Source: Ornithinibacillus xuwenensis (GTDB lineage: Bacteria > Bacillota > Bacilli > Bacillales > Amphibacillaceae). From it: a stretch of DNA of 64,000 nucleotides. The translations under genes were made by a program, and so were the position numbers. The stretch covers positions 372,001 through 436,000 of the forward strand of contig NZ_JBDIML010000003.1 in assembly GCF_039614845.1 (NCBI RefSeq), written 5' to 3'. Of this stretch, positions 9,691 through 18,345 are shown one piece after another. Under the pieces are notes generated by a model. That model was given only the letters and a program-made list of their open reading frames with translations. It did not search any database and was not told the DNA's origin. Numbering within the stretch: the first letter of the stretch is position 1; every line of letters starts with the position of its first letter.

Positions 9691-9733
9691 AAAAAACGTC
9701 ACTCCCTATATTAAGAGGGAAGTGACGTTTTTT
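9691..9733. terminator. Bidirectional terminator between the small ORF and trmL
   Basis: A long stem (AAAAAACGTCACT at 9691-9703 with AGTGACGTTTTTT at 9721-9733), continued by CCC/GGG with one bulged base. It has a T-tract on plus and the mirror A-tract gives one on minus, where trmL ends at 9735. Confidence 0.9.
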
Positions 9734-9734
9734 G

Positions 9735-10208
9735 CTATGCCATATTGGGAAACCCTTGTTGTCTTAATACTTCATAGATTAAGATTGCAGCAGTATTGGA
9801 CAAGTTTAAAGACCTAACTTTATTATTCATATGAATTCGTAAGCACTGGTCTTCTTTACCTTCTAATAATTCTTTTGGGATACCGGTAGTTTCTTTTCCA
9901 AATACAAAAAATAACGCTTCATCTCGATCACTAAAATCAAAATCAGTATAATGCTTCGTGCCAAAGTTTTCTATATAATAAAACTTTCCATCTGGATATT
10001 TTTCATATAAGGCATGAATGGAATCATGCTCCTTTATATCAACATTCTCCCAATAATCAAGGCCAGCTCTGCGAACCATTTTATTTTCTGTAGAAAATCC
10101 TAACGGATGAATAAGATGCAGCGTTGTATCAGTCGCTAAACAGGTTCTTCCAATATTACCTGTGTTTGCTGGGATTTCTGGTTCAAATAAAACGACATGT
10201 AAACTCAC
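9735..10208 (-). CDS. trmL: tRNA (cytidine/uridine-34 2'-O)-methyltransferase TrmL
   Basis: About 157 residues with the SPOUT/trefoil-knot layout of TrmL (B. subtilis CspR): LHVVLFEPEIPANTGNIGRTC at the N-terminus, FVFGKETTGIP in the middle and the knot segment SLNLSNTAAILIYEVLRQ. It methylates the wobble ribose of leucine tRNAs using S-adenosylmethionine. I chose GTG at 10208, because AAGGAG is 8 bases upstream of it; the ATG at 10214 would be only 2 bases from that site. It is the last gene of a run with queG, ogt and the amidase gene, matching B. subtilis yhbA-yhbB-cspR order. Confidence 0.92.
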   Translation of the reverse strand: MSLHVVLFEPEIPANTGNIGRTCLATDTTLHLIHPLGFSTENKMVRRAGLDYWENVDIKEHDSIHALYEKYPDGKFYYIENFGTKHYTDFDFSDRDEALFFVFGKETTGIPKELLEGKEDQCLRIHMNNKVRSLNLSNTAAILIYEVLRQQGFPNMA

Positions 10209-10266
10209 AATCATTTCTCCTTGCTCTTTTATGTCTCTAAAGTTGCATAACGTTATTATTATAGCA

Positions 10267-11109
10267 CTAATCGCCTATCCGAAAAAACTTGTATTTAATA
10301 TTTGGTGTATACGCCGTAGAATCTTCATATGCCCAATAGCGATGTCTACTATTATGAGTGTGAGCATTTACTAATGGCATTCCATTGGCATCTTTTGCTA
10401 CAACAATCGTTGTATGGTTCCATTTGCCATCCCCCTCAAAATCGTAACAAATGACATCACCAGGCATTAACTCCTCTGGTGAATCGACTTCCGTTCCTTT
10501 TAAACCATGCGTCGACCCACTTAAAAACCACCTGAACGAATGAGCAACCGACCAACTATAGCTCCAATTATTCCCTTGGTACCACCATCCCTGGTTCCGA
10601 TTAGGAGCACCACGCATTGGTGCACCACCCGCTCGCAAACATTGGGATATATAATTTGTACAATCTACATCAAATTTTTTATAAGCAGGATTATAACTAT
10701 TCCACCATCTTTCCGCATATTGAACCGCTGCTAATCGGTCATATGCGAATCGAACAGTACGATCTGTTTCGCCTTCTGGCATTAACTTCTCCAGTTGCTC
10801 TTCGGGTTCATTTTCATTCAACTGTCTATGTTCCGCAATCTTTCCAGATCTCAACCGAAATTGATATGGAATTATTTGTTCTTCCTGATAGAAATAATCC
10901 CCTTGTTTCATGAGCATTGATACATGTAAGTGATAATACACTTTTTCTTCTTGATCATAACGAATGCGTTGAAAGATGTGACCCTTACCTGCTGTTCGAA
11001 CAATTTGTACATTTCTATTTGCAAGTGATGCCTTTTTCCGGTGCCACCATTCCTCATCATGATAATCTAATCCAAAGCATTCCATCCAAAACTGCTTTAA
11101 CAAGTCCAT
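10267..11109 (-). CDS. Amidase-like (NlpC/P60-related, YhbB-type) protein
   Basis: The 280-residue protein has a C-terminal amidase_6-type domain (residues about 130-280) with the catalytic cysteine region FDVDCTNYISQCLRAGG, then a GDVICYDFEGDGKWNHTTIVV segment containing the histidine. The N-terminal half is an uncharacterised cytosolic-looking region with no signal peptide. The family resembles cell-wall amidases/peptidases, but lack of an export signal leaves the substrate open. The ATG at 11109 is used because GGAGGGG lies 6 bases upstream; earlier in-frame codons lie inside that site. The same neighbourhood occurs in B. subtilis (yhbB between yhbA and cspR). Confidence 0.8.
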   Translation of the reverse strand: MDLLKQFWMECFGLDYHDEEWWHRKKASLANRNVQIVRTAGKGHIFQRIRYDQEEKVYYHLHVSMLMKQGDYFYQEEQIIPYQFRLRSGKIAEHRQLNENEPEEQLEKLMPEGETDRTVRFAYDRLAAVQYAERWWNSYNPAYKKFDVDCTNYISQCLRAGGAPMRGAPNRNQGWWYQGNNWSYSWSVAHSFRWFLSGSTHGLKGTEVDSPEELMPGDVICYDFEGDGKWNHTTIVVAKDANGMPLVNAHTHNSRHRYWAYEDSTAYTPNIKYKFFRIGD

Positions 11110-11151
11110 GATAATCCCCTCCACTAGCATATATATGGAAGGAACGCCTGT

Positions 11152-11667
11152 CTAAAGCACGATTTCTTCATGCCTTAATAGATATTCTTTCTTATCCAGA
11201 CCACCGTTATAGCCAATTAGTTTTCCATTTTTCCCAACAACACGGTGACAAGGCACCACTATTGAAAATGGGTTTTTATTAACCGCTCCACCTACAGCCC
11301 GAACAGCATTCGGTTTACCTATAGCAACGGAAATATCCTTATAGGTCCTCGTGACTCCATATGGAATGTAATCAATGAGCGCTTGCCATACCAGCTTCTG
11401 AAAAGCTGTCCCATAACATGCACACTGAAAACCGAATTCCTTTCTATTTTGTTGAAAGTATTCTTCCAGTTCTTTCTTCACATGTACAACTTTTTCAGGG
11501 TTGTGGACAAAATTTTTATGATTCAAGTACTTTTGTGACCACCTAGTAATGTTAGCTTCGTTATCCATATACGAGCCAAAGTCAATTCGCAAAATAGAAT
11601 CCTCATCACTGACTATCAGTAAAGTTCCAAGAGGTGAATCCATTTCATCAACGTATAGAAGCGACAT
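11152..11667 (-). CDS. ogt: Methylated-DNA-protein cysteine methyltransferase (Ogt)
   Basis: A 171-residue O6-alkylguanine repair protein. The acceptor cysteine is C140 in VVPCHRVVG; the upstream helix-turn-helix region (TRTYKDISVAIGKPNAVRAVGGAV) binds DNA with the arginine finger. It removes the alkyl group from O6-methylguanine in one suicidal step. The ATG at 11667 is preferred over earlier codons because AAGGAA precedes it and the N-terminus then matches the family. It begins 13 bases after the queG stop, so it is translated from the same message. This repair gene is inserted between queG and the amidase compared with the B. subtilis order. Confidence 0.9.
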   Translation of the reverse strand: MSLLYVDEMDSPLGTLLIVSDEDSILRIDFGSYMDNEANITRWSQKYLNHKNFVHNPEKVVHVKKELEEYFQQNRKEFGFQCACYGTAFQKLVWQALIDYIPYGVTRTYKDISVAIGKPNAVRAVGGAVNKNPFSIVVPCHRVVGKNGKLIGYNGGLDKKEYLLRHEEIVL

Positions 11668-11680
11668 AAATTCCTTCCCC

Positions 11681-12829
11681 CTATTTTTGCGAAGCTTGCA
11701 CTTCACGGAATGCTAATCCCTTATCCATTTCATATCGTACGTCAACATCTGTTTCTTTTTCCAATGCTTTGGTAATTGCTTCAAATGCTTCTTCTGTTCC
11801 GATCTTCCCGAGTGACCATGCGGCTGTTCCTCGTATCACTGGACGTGGATCATTGTTCATAATCGTAATTAATTCCGGTACTGCTGTTTTATCCTTATAA
11901 TGACCAAGTCCCAGTATCGCATTACGTTGTATTGGTTTCTTCCCGCGCCAAGAACCTGAAATATGTCCAAATGTCTCTTTAAATTCACGATTGGATATTG
12001 TAAGCATTGGTTTAAGCTTTGGCTTTGCAATATCGTCTTCTGGCTCGAACTCCGAATGGATATGAAAATCTACCTGCCTATTTTTGGGGCATACGAGCTG
12101 ACATGTATCACAGCCATACACTCGGTTTCCGATTTTTTCGCGAAATTCATCTGGTAGAAAATCCTTTGTTTGCGTTAAGAAAGCAATACAACGCTGTGCG
12201 TTCAATTGACCTCCTTGCACAATAGCGCCAGTTGGACATGCATCGATACACTTCCTGCATTCACCACAGCTATCTTCAACTGGGGAATCAGGTACAAATG
12301 GAATATTCGTAATGAGTTCCCCTAGATACACAAATGATCCATATTCCTTAGTTATTAGTAATGTGTTTTTACCAGTAAAGCCTATTCCAGCTCGCTCTGC
12401 AACTGCTCGGTCGGAAAGCTCTCCAGTATCGACCATTATTTTGGTAACAGCATCATTTACTTTTGCATGAATAAAGCTCTCCAATTTTGCTAAACGCTCT
12501 CGCAATACATCGTGATAATCATTCCCCCAAGATGCACGACAGAAAAAACCTCTTCGCTCTTCTTTCGTGCTTTTAGGGGCATCTTTCATTCGAGAAGGGT
12601 AGGCAACCGCAATAGCTATAATGGATTGTGCTTCTGGCAACAACCGTTTTGGTTCGGTACGTTCTTCATTAGACCCTTTTTCAAAGCCTGATTGAAACCT
12701 GAGCTCTTGTTGCCGCTTCAAACGTTCTTTTAGTTCACTAAACACATCGGCTGTTGTAAACCCGATTTTATCAATCCCGATTTTTTTACTATATTCGATA
12801 ATTTCTTGTTTTAACTGGTTCGTATTCAT
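11681..12829 (-). CDS. queG: Epoxyqueuosine reductase QueG
   Basis: The 382-residue protein reduces epoxyqueuosine to queuosine in tRNA, the last step of queuosine synthesis. It has the cobalamin-binding N-terminal domain (KIGIDKIGFTTADVF), two 4Fe-4S clusters of ferredoxin type (CGECRKCIDACPTGAI near residue 182 and CDTCQLVCPKN near 235), and C-terminal HEAT/PBS-like repeats (RPVIRGTAAWSLGKIG) that help bind tRNA. Start is ATG with a weak GGGAGGCGC upstream. First gene of the queG-ogt-amidase-trmL unit. Confidence 0.95.
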   Translation of the reverse strand: MNTNQLKQEIIEYSKKIGIDKIGFTTADVFSELKERLKRQQELRFQSGFEKGSNEERTEPKRLLPEAQSIIAIAVAYPSRMKDAPKSTKEERRGFFCRASWGNDYHDVLRERLAKLESFIHAKVNDAVTKIMVDTGELSDRAVAERAGIGFTGKNTLLITKEYGSFVYLGELITNIPFVPDSPVEDSCGECRKCIDACPTGAIVQGGQLNAQRCIAFLTQTKDFLPDEFREKIGNRVYGCDTCQLVCPKNRQVDFHIHSEFEPEDDIAKPKLKPMLTISNREFKETFGHISGSWRGKKPIQRNAILGLGHYKDKTAVPELITIMNNDPRPVIRGTAAWSLGKIGTEEAFEAITKALEKETDVDVRYEMDKGLAFREVQASQK

Positions 12830-12998
12830 CTGCAGCGCCTCCCTTCCATTTAGCCTGATTTATTCTTAAGATACTATCTGCATTATTATTTGTTAAGTAT
12901 TTGTATTTGGTAATTGGGACATTGTAGATATTTTATGTGGAATTTCATTCTTTTAGAGGTCCCTTTTTATCCAATTTCATAAGGGGATAAAAAGTAAA

Positions 12999-13037
12999 AA
13001 CGCAACGCCTCGTAAGTTTATTACGAAACACTGCGTT
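12999..13037 (-). terminator. Terminator of the tRNA-Gly transcript
   Basis: Two nested stems (AACGCA with TGCGTT outside, CGTAA with TTACG inside) lie 17 bases past the tRNA 3' end. The minus strand continues TTTTTACTTTTT. Confidence 0.8.
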
Positions 13038-13053
13038 AGGACATATGTATGTA

Positions 13054-13127
13054 TGGAGCGGGTGAAGGGAATCGAACCCTCGACATCAGCTTGGAAGGCT
13101 GGAGTTTTACCATTAAACTACACCCGC
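13054..13127 (-). tRNA. tRNA-Gly (anticodon UCC), CCA encoded
   Basis: On the minus strand the 74-base sequence folds as a cloverleaf: acceptor GCGGGTG with CACCCGC, D-arm GTTTAATGGTAAAAC, anticodon loop CTTCCAA (anticodon TCC), T-arm GAGGG-TTCGATT-CCCTT, discriminator T and encoded CCA. The anticodon stem has a C-A mismatch at its top pair, where B. subtilis, as I remember it, has T-A. A hairpin terminator follows. It is a single tRNA gene with no rRNA nearby. Confidence 0.95.
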
Positions 13128-13250
13128 ATATTAATAGAAATTTTATGAAATTTTTCGTACGCATAATCATGCCCCTGCATCTACTAGCAAAATCGAAGAA
13201 GCATATTCTTCGGGGCAACTCGCAGATTAGTCGGCAGAAGCTTTGCTTGT

Positions 13251-13281
13251 GGCTGGAGTTTTACCATTAAACTTCACCCGC
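13251..13281 (-). pseudogene. tRNA-Gly 5'-half remnant
   Basis: On the minus strand this repeats the first 31 bases of the neighbouring tRNA-Gly (acceptor 5' strand, D-arm, start of the anticodon stem) with a single substitution (A to T in the plus-strand text at 13274). The match extends 3-4 bases upstream of the tRNA start and stops abruptly inside the anticodon stem, where unrelated sequence follows. It cannot make a functional tRNA. It lies 124 bases from the intact gene, separated by unique sequence. Confidence 0.85.
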
Positions 13282-13622
13282 ATATAAGTTGTTTTTTGAG
13301 TACAAAAGTAATTATAACAAGAACATAAAATAGATGCAAGAGGATATTTATACATTCTTCTACAAAACTTTACAAATACTTTTGCATCGTTTCACCAAAT
13401 CTGCCTAAAACAACTATATTCATTTCCCTTCTTTATTGTGACTCATCGCCAAGACTATATATCTACTAGTCTACAAAATTGAACAATTACCTTTGGCAAA
13501 TCATTAGGCATTCCTAGGACTATTTAACTTATTTTCTCGAATCGAATAATATATAAAAACAATTATTTACAATGGTACGAGGAAGTAATAAAATAATCAT
13601 AATAATGAGGGGGCGATAAAGC
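13282..13622. promoter_or_regulatory. Non-coding gap with the dat promoter (13566-13594)
   Basis: No gene is seen between the tRNA remnant and dat. Near the right end a good SigA-type promoter occurs on plus: TTTACA at 13566, 17-base spacer, TAAAAT at 13589, about 28 bases before the TTG start. The rest (13282-13565) is AT-rich and shows nothing I can support. Confidence 0.55.
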
Positions 13623-14498
13623 TTGTCAGTCTATCCAGTAATACTATCTCAAACAAAATTCACACATCGTGATAGTCTAAGATTTCCACTCGAAGAGCGC
13701 GCTCTTCAATTTGGAGATGGCATATATGAAGTCATCCGTATATACAAAGGAACCTACTATCTATTAGATGAGCATATTGATAGACTTTTCAGATCAACAG
13801 AAGCTATTAAAATCAAACTCATGGTTACGAAAGATGAGTTAAAACATATGCTTCAAGAACTATTAAATCGAAATCAAATGACAGAGGATGGAAAGTTATA
13901 TATGCAAGTTTCTCGCGGTTCAGCACCACGAGATCATGTTTTTCCAAAAGATGTCGATCCGAACATCTATGCATATATACAGTCTCAGCCACGTAATTTA
14001 GAAACAATGAAAAATGGAGTAGGTGTTATTACACATCGAGATATCCGTTGGGAAAATTGTTATATTAAAAGTTTAAACTTATTACCGAATGTTATGGCTA
14101 AACAGGAAGCAAAAGAACACGGCTGCTATGAAGCGATTCTTCATAGAAATGGTCATGTTACAGAATGTTCTTCATCCAACGTTTATTTAGTTAAAAACGG
14201 AAAAATATTTACACATCCAACCACAAACAATATTCTACATGGATGCGTTCGTATGGCAATAGAGCAATTTGTTCTTGAATTCGACATTCCATTTATCGAA
14301 GAAGCATTTACATTAGATGATATTTGGAGTGCAGATGAGCTATTCTTGTCAAGCAGTACCTCTGAAATTACACCAATTGTTACAGTAGATGGGCATCCGG
14401 TTAACACTGGAAAACCTGGTCCTATCACCAAACAATTACAAACTGCATATGAAAAGGATGCTAACATACTAGAAAACCTAATTGAAAACTATGCATAG
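13623..14498 (+). CDS. dat: D-amino acid transaminase (D-alanine aminotransferase)
   Basis: A 291-residue fold-type IV PLP enzyme. It shows ERALQFGDGIYEVIRIY near the N-terminus, the PLP-lysine segment IKSLNLLPNVMAKQ (about residues 142-155), ECSSSNVYLV and the glycine-rich end VDGHPVNTGKPGPITKQLQ, all close to B. subtilis Dat. It interconverts D-alanine and D-glutamate and supplies D-amino acids for peptidoglycan and possibly spore cortex. TTG start with GAGGGGG 9 bases upstream. Single-gene unit with its own promoter and terminator. Confidence 0.93.
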   Translation: MSVYPVILSQTKFTHRDSLRFPLEERALQFGDGIYEVIRIYKGTYYLLDEHIDRLFRSTEAIKIKLMVTKDELKHMLQELLNRNQMTEDGKLYMQVSRGSAPRDHVFPKDVDPNIYAYIQSQPRNLETMKNGVGVITHRDIRWENCYIKSLNLLPNVMAKQEAKEHGCYEAILHRNGHVTECSSSNVYLVKNGKIFTHPTTNNILHGCVRMAIEQFVLEFDIPFIEEAFTLDDIWSADELFLSSSTSEITPIVTVDGHPVNTGKPGPITKQLQTAYEKDANILENLIENYA

Positions 14499-14499
14499 A

Positions 14500-14532
14500 A
14501 ATAAGTATCCCATTTACTTGGGATACTTATTT
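14500..14532 (+). terminator. Terminator after dat
   Basis: Stem ATAAGTATCCC (14501-14511) with GGGATACTTAT (14520-14530), 8-base loop, followed by TTTTCATC. It begins right after the stop codon at 14498. Confidence 0.85.
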
Positions 14533-14577
14533 TCATCAATTTTATCAGAATATTACGATTTGAAAGAGGAGGAATTT

Positions 14578-15090
14578 ATGAAAAAGATTACGATTCTCGG
14601 CAACCCTGGTGCTGGTAAATCAACTCTTGCTAAAATAATTGGTGAAATATTAAACATTCCTGTTTACCACATGGATTCAATTTTTTGGAAACCAGGATGG
14701 GAACCAATTGATAAGGAAGGACTACTTCAAAAACACGATGAGATATTAACACAAAAAGAATGGGTCATCGATGGTAATTATAGTGTCACGCTACCAAAAA
14801 GATTAGAGGATGCAGATACTATCATATTTCTTAATTACTCAACTATTAGATGTCTATATGGAATCACGAGAAGGAGATTTCAATATCGCAACAAAACCAG
14901 ACCTGACATTGGCAAAGACTGCCCAGAACGATTGAATCTCGAGTTTATTCGATGGACGAAAAACTATAATAAAAACAATGCTCCTAAGATGTATGAACGA
15001 TTATCCATCCTACAGGGTAAGGATATACATATTTTCAAAAACCGAAGACAATTAAACACTTTTTTGGAAGCTTTAAAACAGACCAATTAA
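14578..15090 (+). CDS. P-loop kinase-like protein (FlaR / topology-modulation family)
   Basis: A 170-residue protein with Walker A GNPGAGKST at residues 7-15, the conserved HMDSIFWKPGWEPI that marks the adenylate-kinase-like FlaR group, IDGNYSVTLPKRLEDADTIIFL (Walker B-like) and an RXRF lid-like region. The family name comes from a proposed DNA topology effect; biochemically it looks like a small nucleotide or shikimate-type kinase with unknown substrate. The ATG at 14578 is chosen for GAGGAGG 6 bases upstream; an upstream in-frame extension lies across the dat terminator and is not supported. Confidence 0.8.
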   Translation: MKKITILGNPGAGKSTLAKIIGEILNIPVYHMDSIFWKPGWEPIDKEGLLQKHDEILTQKEWVIDGNYSVTLPKRLEDADTIIFLNYSTIRCLYGITRRRFQYRNKTRPDIGKDCPERLNLEFIRWTKNYNKNNAPKMYERLSILQGKDIHIFKNRRQLNTFLEALKQTN

Positions 15091-15176
15091 TCTAGTAATC
15101 TAATTGCTTCGAAACACGAAATAGTTTAAAATAGAAATAAGTTTGAAAATTCACTACGATTATTGGAGGTTTTTTT

Positions 15177-17174
15177 ATGTCAAAACGAGCAATCACAACA
15201 GAAGACTTTATGAAGCTTGAAGTATTTAGTGATCCTCAGCTTTCACCTGATGGATCTCAATACGCATTTGTATCAACCACTGTCAATGATAAAAAAGAAT
15301 ATCAATCAAATCTATTTGTACAAGGTTTAAGTGAAAAAACCACAAGACAATGGACGTTTGGCCAAGATAAAAACAGTAATCCTCGTTTTTCTCCTGATGG
15401 AAAAGCAGTTGTGTTTCAATCCAATCGAAGCGGTGTCCCACAACTATGGCTTCTTCCTACTGATGGCGGTGAAGCAAAACAGCTTACAACGTTCAAAAAT
15501 GGTGCTGTGAATCCGGAATGGTCAAAGGATGGAAAATTAATTATCTTTTCAGCAACACTAGACGAGGACGATGATGTAACAAACCAAAAAGAACTGTCCA
15601 AAGAAGAAAGACAAAAAGAAAGAGAAGAAAAAAGCAAACAACCTCTGATCGTAAAAAATTTAAAATATAAATCTGATGCCCAAGGATTCCTTGATGATAA
15701 AAAGTCACAAATCATTCTGTACGATTTAGAGAAAGAGACATTTACACAGTTAACAAGTGGCAATCACCATCACGGATACCAGGATATTTCACCAGATGGG
15801 TCAACTATTCTAATCGCTGGTAATCTTAGTGAAGATGCTGACTATGAAATTAAGAGTGACTTGTATACAATCGATACGGCTACAAAAGAAATAACGAAGC
15901 TTACAGATGGTAAGGGATCTTACTACACAGCTCGATTCTCTTCTAGCGGAAACAAAATTGCCTTCTTAGGGCATAAACAACAATTTGCCGGTGCAACATT
16001 AACAGAACTATTTATCTATGATATATCTACTAAGGAACTATCTTGTCTTAGCGAGAAATGGGATTTTCCTTTAGGCGATCTTATTGCTGGTGACACTCGT
16101 TTAGGCGCTTCAGAAAATGGTCCGGTATGGTCAAAGGATGAAAATCATATATATTTCATTGGCTCAGATAACGGAGTAACAAATCTTTATGAAGTAAGCT
16201 TACAAGGCGAATTAAAAGAGTTATATAACGTGGACAGCCATGTGTTTGGCTTTTCATATAACGCAACTCAAGAACGTTTTGTTGTTGGCGTAAGTACACC
16301 AACAAATCCTTGTAATTTCTATTTACTAGATTCTAATGCTGAAGCAGTTCAATTAACAGATTCTAATAAAGAATTCTTAGATGAGGTTGAACTTAGTGAA
16401 CCTGAAAGAATTTCATTCAAGGCAAAAGATGGGTGGGATGTTCACGGATGGTTGTTACGTCCTTATGGATTTGAAGAAGATAAAAAATATCCGCTTATCT
16501 TAGAGGTTCATGGTGGTCCACATGTCATGTATGGGCAAACATTCTTCCACGAAATGCAATTACTTGCTGCCAAAGGCTACACCGTTTTATACACAAACCC
16601 TCGTGGTAGTCATGGTTATGGACAAACATTTGTTGATGCTTGTCGTGGGAACTACGGTAGCGGAGATTATGGTGACTTAATGTCTGCGGTTGATTATGTT
16701 GTTGAAACGTATAACTTTGTAGATGAAAGCCGCTTAGGTGTTACTGGTGGTAGCTATGGTGGATTCATGACCAACTGGATAGTCGGACACACCAATCGCT
16801 TTAAAGCTGCTGTTACGCAGCGTTCCATAAGTAACTGGCTAAGCTTTTACGGAGTAAGTGATATCGGATATTTCTTCAATAAGTGGGAGCACGGTCACAA
16901 TTTACTAGATAATCCAACAGCCTTATGGGATATATCCCCATTAAAATATGCAGATAAGGTGGAGACCCCATTATTAATTTTACACGGCGAACAAGATTAT
17001 CGCTGTCCTATCGAGCAAGGCGAACAATTATTTGTAACATTGAAGCATCTCAAGAAAGAAGTTGAGTTTGTTAGATTCCCAGGAGCAAACCATGAATTAA
17101 GTAGAAGTGGTAAGCCGGAAATGCGAGTAGAACGTCTAAACCATATTACTCGATGGTTTGATAACTACCTATAA
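15177..17174 (+). CDS. S9 family serine peptidase (acylaminoacyl-peptidase type)
   Basis: The 665-residue protein has an N-terminal beta-propeller (repeated SPDGSQYAFVS, FSPDGKAVVFQS, WSKDGKLIIFSA blades, about residues 15-400) and a C-terminal alpha/beta-hydrolase domain with Ser526 in GGSYGGF, an aspartate in LHGEQDYRCP (about 600) and a histidine in GANHELS (about 640). It resembles B. subtilis YuxL. The propeller restricts access so that only short peptides are cut. No signal peptide, so cytosolic. SD TGGAGG precedes the ATG. Single-gene unit. Confidence 0.92.
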   Translation: MSKRAITTEDFMKLEVFSDPQLSPDGSQYAFVSTTVNDKKEYQSNLFVQGLSEKTTRQWTFGQDKNSNPRFSPDGKAVVFQSNRSGVPQLWLLPTDGGEAKQLTTFKNGAVNPEWSKDGKLIIFSATLDEDDDVTNQKELSKEERQKEREEKSKQPLIVKNLKYKSDAQGFLDDKKSQIILYDLEKETFTQLTSGNHHHGYQDISPDGSTILIAGNLSEDADYEIKSDLYTIDTATKEITKLTDGKGSYYTARFSSSGNKIAFLGHKQQFAGATLTELFIYDISTKELSCLSEKWDFPLGDLIAGDTRLGASENGPVWSKDENHIYFIGSDNGVTNLYEVSLQGELKELYNVDSHVFGFSYNATQERFVVGVSTPTNPCNFYLLDSNAEAVQLTDSNKEFLDEVELSEPERISFKAKDGWDVHGWLLRPYGFEEDKKYPLILEVHGGPHVMYGQTFFHEMQLLAAKGYTVLYTNPRGSHGYGQTFVDACRGNYGSGDYGDLMSAVDYVVETYNFVDESRLGVTGGSYGGFMTNWIVGHTNRFKAAVTQRSISNWLSFYGVSDIGYFFNKWEHGHNLLDNPTALWDISPLKYADKVETPLLILHGEQDYRCPIEQGEQLFVTLKHLKKEVEFVRFPGANHELSRSGKPEMRVERLNHITRWFDNYL

Positions 17175-17186
17175 TCGAAAAAAGTA

Positions 17187-17254
17187 AAAAAGCTGGCCGA
17201 TTAAGATACATCCTTTCTAATAGAGAGGATATCGTCTTAATCAGTCAGCTTTTT
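17187..17254. terminator. Shared terminator between S9 peptidase and hydrolase genes
   Basis: A long, interrupted stem: AAAAAGCTG (17187) pairs with CAGCTTTTT (17246), enclosing GATTAAGA with TCTTAATC and ATCCT with AGGAT. T-tracts exist on both strands, and the two flanking genes are convergent. Confidence 0.85.
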
Positions 17255-18203
17255 ATTTTAGATCATTCTCTTCCAAGAATTCATTTAATACTTCAATATA
17301 CCTTTCTTCATCTATCACAAAGGATTCACCATGATTTGCCCCATCAAAAATAACGAGTTCGGCATTTTGGGTATTTTCATAGAGTTCTTGCGACATACTA
17401 GTTGGCACAAATGTATCTTTATTACCATGGATATAGAGGACTGGTATATTTGTGTTCTTAACCTGTTTCAACGCAGATGCCTCTGTAAAGGAATATCCTG
17501 CTTTTACTTTTGTGACAAGACTGGTTGTATTAATTACAGGAAATGGTGGTAAGTTAAACATTCTCGTAACCTGATAGGAGAATAATTCCTGAACACTCGT
17601 GTAAGGACTATCCGCTATCAAAACCTTCACATTTGACGGAAGCTCTTCCCCACTCGTCATCAATACAGTTGCAGCACCCATTGATAGTCCATGAAGTATG
17701 ATTTCTGTGTCAGGACCGAGTCTTTCAATCAATAAGTCTATCCAATCCACGTAATCTAAGCGATCCGGCCAACCAAAACCAATATAATCACCTTCACTTC
17801 TTCCATGTCCACGTGCATCAGCAGTAAAGAAGTTGTAACCCAATTCTTCATAGTAATATTGCCCAAATAATCCCATATCACTACCTCGACCAAGATAACC
17901 ATGTGCAGCGACTACCAGTTTATTAGTCGGCTCCTCGGCTTCAAGAAAGTAACCTTGAAGCGTTAAACCATCCCTTGATGTCATCTCGATCCGCTCGAAG
18001 TCTTGATTAGCTACCCAGTCACGCCAGGACCCTTCTAGTAAAACATCCATTGTCTCGGCTGAAACCTCGAGGTCTTTGTTTCCCTGTAAAAATTCCTTAG
18101 GACCAGTTTTGATAGCAAGATCATAAAAATAAAAACTAGCAATAATATCGATAATTAATAATAGAATGATAAGACCTGTAACAATTTTTAATACCTTTTT
18201 CAC
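17253..18203 (-). CDS. Membrane-anchored alpha/beta hydrolase (paralogue 1)
   Basis: A 316-residue protein with an N-terminal signal-anchor (residues 6-27, very hydrophobic) and an extracytoplasmic hydrolase domain. The nucleophile is Ser174 in HGLSMGAA, the acid D about 268 in IHGNKDTFVP, and the histidine about 296 in GANHGES. It resembles the YqkD group of Bacillus hydrolases of unknown substrate. GTG start with GGGGGAC upstream. A paralogue of exactly the same length lies at 34643-35593 with its serine at the same position. Confidence 0.87.
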   Translation of the reverse strand: MKKVLKIVTGLIILLLIIDIIASFYFYDLAIKTGPKEFLQGNKDLEVSAETMDVLLEGSWRDWVANQDFERIEMTSRDGLTLQGYFLEAEEPTNKLVVAAHGYLGRGSDMGLFGQYYYEELGYNFFTADARGHGRSEGDYIGFGWPDRLDYVDWIDLLIERLGPDTEIILHGLSMGAATVLMTSGEELPSNVKVLIADSPYTSVQELFSYQVTRMFNLPPFPVINTTSLVTKVKAGYSFTEASALKQVKNTNIPVLYIHGNKDTFVPTSMSQELYENTQNAELVIFDGANHGESFVIDEERYIEVLNEFLEENDLK

Positions 18204-18312
18204 CTTGCCGTCCCCCTGTGGTGTGCTCTCTTGATGTAAATTTATCTATTATACTATTATACTAGAAATTTTCACAAAAAATAGAAACATTTCGTTGGTA
18301 TTTATTTGAAAA

Positions 18313-18337
18313 GCCACCATCTTTTATTGATGATGGC
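18313..18337 (-). terminator. Terminator of the DinB-like gene
   Basis: A 9-bp stem on the minus strand (one G-U pair), 7-base loop, then TTTTC. It sits 9 bases past the stop at 18346. Confidence 0.65.
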
Positions 18338-18345
18338 ATAATAAT

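Noticed and set aside
13036..13270. Two short open frames across the tRNA region
   Set aside because: They run through the tRNA-Gly gene and its remnant on either strand and lack ribosome sites.
14482..14577. Longer N-terminus for the FlaR-like protein
   Set aside because: It would start inside dat and cross the dat terminator; the ATG at 14578 has GAGGAGG and puts the P-loop at the usual distance from the start.
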